From contig JAYVOH010000237.1 in the NCBI GenBank assembly GCA_043758025.1, forward strand, positions 1 to 9,937: DNA of 9,937 bases, given 5' to 3'. Below, in pieces: positions 5,984-9,937 of the stretch. Both the position numbers and the translations under genes were made by a program. Numbering within the stretch: the stretch's first letter is position 1; every line of letters begins with the position of its first letter. This DNA is from VFKE01 sp043758025 (GTDB lineage: Bacteria; Verrucomicrobiota; Verrucomicrobiia; Verrucomicrobiales; Verrucomicrobiaceae). The notes under the pieces were generated by a model. That model ran no database searches. It was not told the origin of the DNA and saw only the letters and a list, made by a program, of their open reading frames with translations.

Positions 5984-7063
5984 ATGCTCCTCTGTCTCGG
6001 CGTCAACCACCGCACCACTCCCCTGGAGTTGCGCGAGCGGCTGGCTTTTGCCGAGGGGAGGCTGCCGGAGGCCGCGCAACAGATCAAGACGCTGCCGGGT
6101 TTTGAGGAAAGCGTAGTGATCTCCACTTGTAATCGCGTGGAAATTTACGGGGCGCATCGGAACGAAAAATCAGAAGACAGTTTCAACTTTTTGCGCACCC
6201 ACCTGGCTGAACATTTCGCACTGGAACCGGCGCAGCGCGAGGCTTTGACCTCTTATCATCTTTCCGAAAGCGACGCCGCGCGACATCTCTTCCGCGTGGT
6301 CAGCGGGCTGGATTCCATGGTGCTCGGCGAGACGGAAATTTTCGGCCAGGTAAAAGCGGCTTATGATAGCGCGCTCAAGGCCGGGGCCACCGGGCGAGAT
6401 CTCAACAAACTCTTTCAACGGGCGTTCAATGTGGGCAAGCTGGTGCGAAACGAAACCACCATCCAGCGCGGCTCCACTTCCGTCGGCTCAGTTGCAGTGG
6501 AACTTGCCGAAAAAATCTTCGGTCATCTGCGCGACTCCCGCGTGCTGCTCATCGGTGCCGGTGAGATGAGCCGCGCCTGTGCGCAAAGTTTGCTCTCTCG
6601 CGGAGCCAAAAGTATTTTTATTTCCAACCGCAGCCATGACCGCGCCGTCGAACTCGCAAAAGAAATGAATGGCGAGGCTTTGCATTTCGATGACTGGGAA
6701 AAGGCGGTGCATGATGTGGATATCGTCATCAGCAGCACCAGCGCCCCGCATTTTGTCGTCACGCCCGATCTTATCGAGCCGGTGATGCACCGCCGTCGCG
6801 GCCATCCGCTTTTCATTATCGACATCGCCGTGCCGCGCGACGTGGACCCGGCGGTCAATGACATCAGCGACGTATATCTCTATGACGTGGATGCGCTCCA
6901 GGCCATCGCCGACGAGGGGCGCCGCGAACGCGAACGCGCGCTGGCGAAATGCGAGGAAATCATCGAGGAACAGTTGCGTAAATTCGGCTACACGGAAGAT
7001 TTGCCCCCCGTTCCCGTCGTCCTCACTCACCTGCCATCACCGCCCCTGAATCTTGAACCCTGA
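5984..7063 (+). CDS. hemA: Glutamyl-tRNA reductase, short form
   Basis: GluTR reduces glutamyl-tRNA(Glu) with NADPH to glutamate-1-semialdehyde, the first committed step of C5 tetrapyrrole synthesis. The 359-residue product shows the N-terminal LGVNHRTTPLELRERLAF, the catalytic thiol Cys49 in VVISTCNRVEIYG, VVSGLDSMVLGETEIFGQVKAAY (105-127), and the NADPH-binding VLLIGAGEMSRACAQSLLSRG from 187 with FISNRSHDRAVELA. Next come FIIDIAVPRDVDP and YLYDVDALQAIADEGRRERE at the start of the long spinal helix. It then ends in a Pro-rich tail (ppVPVVLTHLPSPPLNLEP), whereas typical GluTRs of about 420 residues continue through a helical dimerization domain. There is no room for that domain: the stop is 1 nt before hemC. 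The start ATG follows the heptamer array without a Shine-Dalgarno sequence. Identity is firm; the missing C-terminal domain is the odd feature. Confidence 0.95.
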   Translation: MLLCLGVNHRTTPLELRERLAFAEGRLPEAAQQIKTLPGFEESVVISTCNRVEIYGAHRNEKSEDSFNFLRTHLAEHFALEPAQREALTSYHLSESDAARHLFRVVSGLDSMVLGETEIFGQVKAAYDSALKAGATGRDLNKLFQRAFNVGKLVRNETTIQRGSTSVGSVAVELAEKIFGHLRDSRVLLIGAGEMSRACAQSLLSRGAKSIFISNRSHDRAVELAKEMNGEALHFDDWEKAVHDVDIVISSTSAPHFVVTPDLIEPVMHRRRGHPLFIIDIAVPRDVDPAVNDISDVYLYDVDALQAIADEGRRERERALAKCEEIIEEQLRKFGYTEDLPPVPVVLTHLPSPPLNLEP

Positions 7064-7064
7064 A

Positions 7065-8051
7065 ATGCTCATCCTCGGAACACGCGGCAGCGAACTCGCG
7101 CTGCGCCAGGCGGAAATGGTCGCGACCGCGCTGCAAGCCGCGTTGCCGGAACTGCGCGTGGAAAGAGAAATCATCAGCACCGTGGGCGACCGGCGTCCCG
7201 ATCTTCGCTTTAGGGAATTCACCGACGGGCCTCATTTGGACAAAGGCATCTTCACGAAGGAACTGGAAACGGCGCTCGCAGCCGGGGAGATCGACGCCGC
7301 GGTGCACAGCTTGAAAGATGTGCCCACGGAGATTGCGGACACATTCTGTATTGCCGCCACTCTGCCCCGCGCACCCATTGAGGACGTGCTCGTCAGCCGC
7401 GATGGATTTACGTGGCAAACACTGCCCGCCGGAGCAAAAATCGGCACCAGCAGTGTGCGCCGCATCCGCCAGCTTCAATGGCTGCGACCCGATGTGACCT
7501 GCGTGGAGATTCGAGGCAATGTCCCAACGCGTGTGAAGAAACTAATCGCGCCATCCGATCTCGACGGCGTCCTACTAGCCCGCGCCGGCCTGGAACGCCT
7601 CGGCCTGCTGGGTGGCACAGGCTTGCAGCCTGTGTGTGCCACGGGCATTCTGCCCGTGGTCATCGACGCATTCACACTCCACGCCTCCATCCTCCCCTGT
7701 GCCGAATTTCTTCCCGCCGCCGGTCAAGGTGCAATCGGCATCGAAGCTCGCCAAAACGACAGCCGCACCCTCGCCGCGCTCCGCGCCATCAATCACGCCG
7801 AAACCTTTGCCCGCGTTACTGCCGAACGGGAGTTTCTGCATCTCCTTAAAGCCGGATGCCAGACACCGATTGGTGCTCACACTTGGATCGAAGGACAGAC
7901 GCTGCACATGAAAGTGCTCGTCTTTGATGAGGCCGCATCCGGCGCCCCGCCCTTTGCCGCAGAGGATTCCGGCCCTCTTTCCAATCCACGCTCCGTCGCT
8001 GCGGCTCTGGCGCGTCGTGTGCTCAATCATCAGCCCGTTCCCACTTCATGA
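7065..8051 (+). CDS. hemC: Hydroxymethylbilane synthase (porphobilinogen deaminase) with in-frame repeat insertion
   Basis: HemC joins four porphobilinogens into hydroxymethylbilane. The 328-residue product has LGTRGSELALRQAEMV at the N-terminus, LDKGIFTKELETAL, HSLKDVPT with the catalytic Asp85, IGTSSVRRIRQLQWL with EIRGNVPTRVKKL, LPAAGQGAIGIEARQND, and AGCQTPIGAHT, in which Cys265 should carry the dipyrromethane cofactor. It is about 15-20 residues longer than common HemCs (roughly 305-313). The extra length sits at residues 183-199 (GTGLQPVCATGILPVV), just before LPAAGQG, and is encoded by a copy of the tandem-hairpin repeat. All catalytic motifs are intact on both sides, so the enzyme is probably active with an enlarged loop. 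ATG 7065 lies 1 nt after the hemA stop, and the gene overlaps cobA-hemD by 4 nt (ATGA), indicating translational coupling. Confidence 0.96.
   Translation: MLILGTRGSELALRQAEMVATALQAALPELRVEREIISTVGDRRPDLRFREFTDGPHLDKGIFTKELETALAAGEIDAAVHSLKDVPTEIADTFCIAATLPRAPIEDVLVSRDGFTWQTLPAGAKIGTSSVRRIRQLQWLRPDVTCVEIRGNVPTRVKKLIAPSDLDGVLLARAGLERLGLLGGTGLQPVCATGILPVVIDAFTLHASILPCAEFLPAAGQGAIGIEARQNDSRTLAALRAINHAETFARVTAEREFLHLLKAGCQTPIGAHTWIEGQTLHMKVLVFDEAASGAPPFAAEDSGPLSNPRSVAAALARRVLNHQPVPTS
7612..7660 (+). repeat. Tandem-hairpin palindromic repeat inside hemC
   Basis: This element consists of two adjacent perfect hairpins. Stem 1 is CACAGGCT/AGCCTGTG (7616-7623 with 7627-7634, loop TGC). Stem 2 is CCACGGGCA/TGCCCGTGG (7639-7647 with 7651-7659, loop TTC). 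Its first 26 bases match 9605-9630 at 24 positions, and its second hairpin has the same spacing and loop as the downstream copy. It is read in the hemC frame as GTGLQPVCATGILPVV. There is no TAA, TAG or TGA in any of the six frames from 7611 to 7659. Confidence 0.93.
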
Positions 8052-9577
8052 CCCAGCAAAAAAATATCTCGCCTGGAATTTGTTACCTCGTCGGCGCCGG
8101 CCCGGGCGATCCCGGATTGCTCACGCTGCGCGGAAAAGAATGCCTCGAACTCGCGGACGTGGTCGTCTATGACTATCTGAGCAATCCCGAACTCTTGCGA
8201 TTCGCCAAACCGGAGGCCGAGAAAATTTATGTCGGCAAGAAGGCCAAAGATCACACGCTGTCGCAGGAAGGAATCAATAAGCTGATCGTCGAGAAGACGC
8301 GCGCAGGCAAAGTGGTCACCCGATTGAAGGGCGGCGATCCCGTGCTCTTTGGTCGCGGTGCGGAAGAGGCGCAGGAACTCGCGGATGCAGGCATTGCATT
8401 TGAAATTGTGCCCGGCATCACTTCAGCGATTGCGGGTCCGGCTTATGCGGGTATTCCGGTGACGCATCGCTCGCATTGCTCACAGCTCACTATTTTCACC
8501 GGGCATGAAGACCCGACGAAACCCGACAGCTCGCTCGACTATGCGAAGATCGCCCAGGCAGACGGCACCAAGGTCATGCTCATGGGAGTCGAGCGAATTG
8601 AAGAAATCACCGGCAAGCTCATGGAGCACGGAGCCAAGCCCTCCACGCCCATCGCCCTCACCCGCTGGGCCACGACCGGACGCCAACAGACCATCGAAGG
8701 CACATTGCAAACCATCGCCAAAATTGTGAGCGACGCCGGATTCAAGGCGCCCGCCGTGTGTGTCATCGGCAGCGTCGTGCTGGAGCGCGACAAGCTGAAC
8801 TGGTTCGAAAACCGCCCACTGTTCGGCAAGCGAATCGTCGTCACCCGCACGCGCGCACAGGCGGGCGAGCTGTCCAAAAAGCTCGCGCAACTCGGCGCGG
8901 ATGTGATGGAGCTGCCGACCATTCGCATCGAGCCGCCGAAAGACTTGAAAGAGTTCGGCCAGCTCGTGATGGACTGCCACACCTACGACTGGATCGTCTT
9001 CACCAGTCCGAATGGCGTGGAGCGGTTCTTCGAAATGTTTTACAAGCTCTACCAAGACGCGCGGAGCATGGGCGGCGCGAAGATCGCCGCCATCGGACCC
9101 GGAACGGCGGACAAGATCAAGCAGCAGCATCTGGCCGTTGATCTGCTGCCGGAAAAATTCGTCGCCGAGGGACTTATCAAGGCGTTCAAGAAAGTGGATG
9201 TCGAGAACCAGACCATCCTCTGGGTGAAGGCCGAACAGACACGAGAAGTCATTGCCAACGAACTCACCGGCATGGGCGCGATCGTGGATGAAGCCATCGC
9301 CTACCGCACGGTTCCCGAAACCGAGGAGAACAGCGAAGCCTTCACCCGCTTCAAGGCGGAAGGCGCGGACGTGATCACGTTTACCAGTTCATCCACGGTG
9401 GAACATTTTCTCGATCTCAAGCTGCCGTTACCGGACAAGATCAAGATCGCCAGCATCGGCCCCATCACTTCAAAGACACTCAAGGACCGCGGCCTGCGAG
9501 TGGACATCGAGGCCACGGAGCACACCATTCCGGGGCTGGTAAGCGCGATTGAAAGGCATTTTGGCAGGAAGCATTGA
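8048..9577 (+). CDS. cobA-hemD: Fused uroporphyrinogen-III C-methyltransferase / uroporphyrinogen-III synthase
   Basis: A 509-residue two-domain fusion. The N-terminal SUMT/CobA domain (about 10-245) methylates uroporphyrinogen III at C2 and C7 with SAM to give precorrin-2, the branch to siroheme and cobalamin. It shows YLVGAGPGDPGLLTLRG (13-29), VVVYDYLSNPELL, RLKGGDPVLFGRGAEEAQEL (92-111) and VPGITSAIAGPAYAGIPVTHR (121-141). The C-terminal HemD domain (about 255-505) closes hydroxymethylbilane to uroporphyrinogen III. It begins GKRIVVTRTRAQAGELSKKL and carries VFTSPNGVERFF (317-328), FTSSSTVEHF (445-454) and the terminal IGPITSKTLKDRGLRVDIEA stretch. HemD is poorly conserved between species, so that half rests on motif pattern plus operon context. 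ATG overlaps the hemC stop as ATGA, with no Shine-Dalgarno sequence. It is the last gene of the heme run; a structured repeat follows 27 bp downstream. Such fusions are known in several phyla. Confidence 0.94.
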   Translation: MTQQKNISPGICYLVGAGPGDPGLLTLRGKECLELADVVVYDYLSNPELLRFAKPEAEKIYVGKKAKDHTLSQEGINKLIVEKTRAGKVVTRLKGGDPVLFGRGAEEAQELADAGIAFEIVPGITSAIAGPAYAGIPVTHRSHCSQLTIFTGHEDPTKPDSSLDYAKIAQADGTKVMLMGVERIEEITGKLMEHGAKPSTPIALTRWATTGRQQTIEGTLQTIAKIVSDAGFKAPAVCVIGSVVLERDKLNWFENRPLFGKRIVVTRTRAQAGELSKKLAQLGADVMELPTIRIEPPKDLKEFGQLVMDCHTYDWIVFTSPNGVERFFEMFYKLYQDARSMGGAKIAAIGPGTADKIKQQHLAVDLLPEKFVAEGLIKAFKKVDVENQTILWVKAEQTREVIANELTGMGAIVDEAIAYRTVPETEENSEAFTRFKAEGADVITFTSSSTVEHFLDLKLPLPDKIKIASIGPITSKTLKDRGLRVDIEATEHTIPGLVSAIERHFGRKH

Positions 9578-9604
9578 CCAACTTTTTTACGACTCGCCCT
9601 AGCA

Positions 9605-9715
9605 GTGGCACAGGTTTGCAACCTGTGTGTAGCCCGGCCATTCTGGCCGGGCCATCGAAATTGAGTCCCGGCAGAATGCCCGGACTACACACAGGCTCTG
9701 GAAGCCTGTGCCACA
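9605..9715. repeat. Head-to-head pair of tandem-hairpin repeats, possible terminator or mobile palindromic element
   Basis: Two copies of the repeat found in hemC face each other. The forward copy (9605-9653) has stem 1 CACAGGTT/AACCTGTG (9609-9616 with 9620-9627, loop TGC) and stem 2 GCCCGGCCA/TGGCCGGGC (9632-9640 with 9644-9652, loop TTC). The reverse copy (9665-9715) has AGTCCCGGCA/TGCCCGGACT with one mismatch (9665-9674 with 9678-9687) and CACAGGCT/AGCCTGTG (9690-9697 with 9703-9710, loop CTGGA). The outer arms GTGGCACAGG and CCTGTGCCAC also pair with each other, so the whole block could form one long cruciform. Its position after cobA-hemD suggests it may end or protect the heme mRNA. 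No T-run follows, so a classical intrinsic terminator is not shown. Short open frames here are repeat-derived, not genes. Confidence 0.9.
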
Positions 9716-9839
9716 CATTCAAGATCGCCAGAAAAGGCCCGCTTACACACAGGTGAATATGTGCTCTACGAAAGCGAACTTGCCCGCAGTATTCTCTGAG
9801 TGCTTCTGCGACTTTTGGCTTTGCTCGATGAATGAAGGG
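9716..9839. other. Intergenic stretch without a recognisable gene
   Basis: Apart from a 9-base fragment resembling the repeat (ACACACAGG, 9745-9753) I see no gene, RNA or clear promoter here. Together with the repeat block it forms the roughly 300-bp gap between cobA-hemD and the putative transposase. Short open frames cross it but resemble nothing I know. Confidence 0.5.
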
Positions 9840-9937
9840 CGGCTAGCAGCCTGTCGGACTTTGCCAAAGCACGGCGTTGATGCTACCGGAAGCAATGGCA
9901 GCACGATTCGTCAACATCGACCACGACACACCTTTGC
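9840..9937 (+). mobile_element. Probable left end of an insertion sequence, cut by window edge
   Basis: A transposase-like reading frame begins at 9895 (or 9880). The bases just before it, starting near 9840 with GGCTAGCAGCCTGTCGGACT, are a plausible terminal inverted repeat. The matching right end would lie beyond the window, so the boundary and target duplication cannot be confirmed. The assignment depends on the partial transposase. Confidence 0.45.
9895..9937 (+). CDS. Transposase N-terminus, IS1182/IS4-like, 3' end cut by window edge
   Basis: Only 14 residues are visible (MAARFVNIDHDTPL). They resemble the N-terminal signature of IS1182-type DDE transposases, in which a short Phe-Val/Asp-Arg-Asp-Thr-Pro motif comes before a Leu-Leu-Pro-Pro-rich segment. 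ATG 9895 gives the family-like start; ATG 9880 is in frame and would add MLPEA. Because so little is present, this call rests on pattern memory and the inverted-repeat-like sequence upstream. The bases beyond 9937 would settle it at once. Confidence 0.5.
   Translation, partial: MAARFVNIDHDTPL

Noticed and set aside
9574..9756. 60-codon plus-strand open frame after cobA-hemD
   Set aside because: Almost entirely made of the hairpin repeats, starting inside the end of cobA-hemD; repeat-derived rather than a gene.
9743..9787. Possible 3' remnant of a gene reading GEYVLYESELARSIL then stop
   Set aside because: Protein-like in composition but too short, without a start and not recognised.
9759..9937. 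Open frame from ATG 9759 to the window end
   Set aside because: Runs out of frame with the transposase-like start and through the putative terminal repeat; its translation resembles nothing known.

Overview
The window is a chromosomal segment of moderately high GC from a bacterium that I would place, by inference only, in the Verrucomicrobiota or a related PVC lineage. The basis is the heme cluster hemX-like/hemA/hemC/cobA-hemD, the mostly absent Shine-Dalgarno sequences, and a family of tandem-hairpin repeats. No rRNA, tRNA or CRISPR array is visible.

Layout. (1) At 1-602 (+) is the 3' end of malQ (4-alpha-glucanotransferase), cut by the window edge. (2) From 4981 down to 612 (-) runs a compact series: apt (adenine salvage), glnD (PII uridylyltransferase/uridylyl-removing enzyme), a small DCC/DUF393 thiol-disulfide-type protein, and a VapBC-like toxin-antitoxin pair. 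It meets malQ tail to tail across 9 bp. (3) At 4982-5161 is a divergent control region with repeated CGTATT motifs. (4) From 5162 to 9577 (+) is a tetrapyrrole operon: a HemX/CcsA-like membrane protein, glutamyl-tRNA reductase (hemA), hydroxymethylbilane synthase (hemC) and a fused uroporphyrinogen-III methyltransferase/synthase (cobA-hemD). hemA, hemC and cobA-hemD touch or overlap, so they are probably translated together. The set covers glutamyl-tRNA to glutamate semialdehyde, porphobilinogen to hydroxymethylbilane, then uroporphyrinogen III and precorrin-2. hemL and hemB are not in the window. (5) From 9578 to the end are an inverted pair of hairpin repeats and the edge of a probable insertion sequence.

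The most interesting signal is a roughly 49-bp repeat made of two tandem hairpins, present three times: once in frame inside hemC (7612-7660) and twice head to head downstream of cobA-hemD (9605-9715). Between the hemC copy and the matching downstream copy, all differences inside the paired stems are compensatory (four base pairs). The hemC copy has no stop codon in any of the six frames and adds about 16 residues to an essential enzyme. This looks like a mobile or structurally selected palindromic element that can be carried inside genes. Other notable points are a 4x heptanucleotide repeat directly before hemA, a HemA that ends before the usual C-terminal dimerization domain, and a small inverted repeat across the apt/glnD junction.
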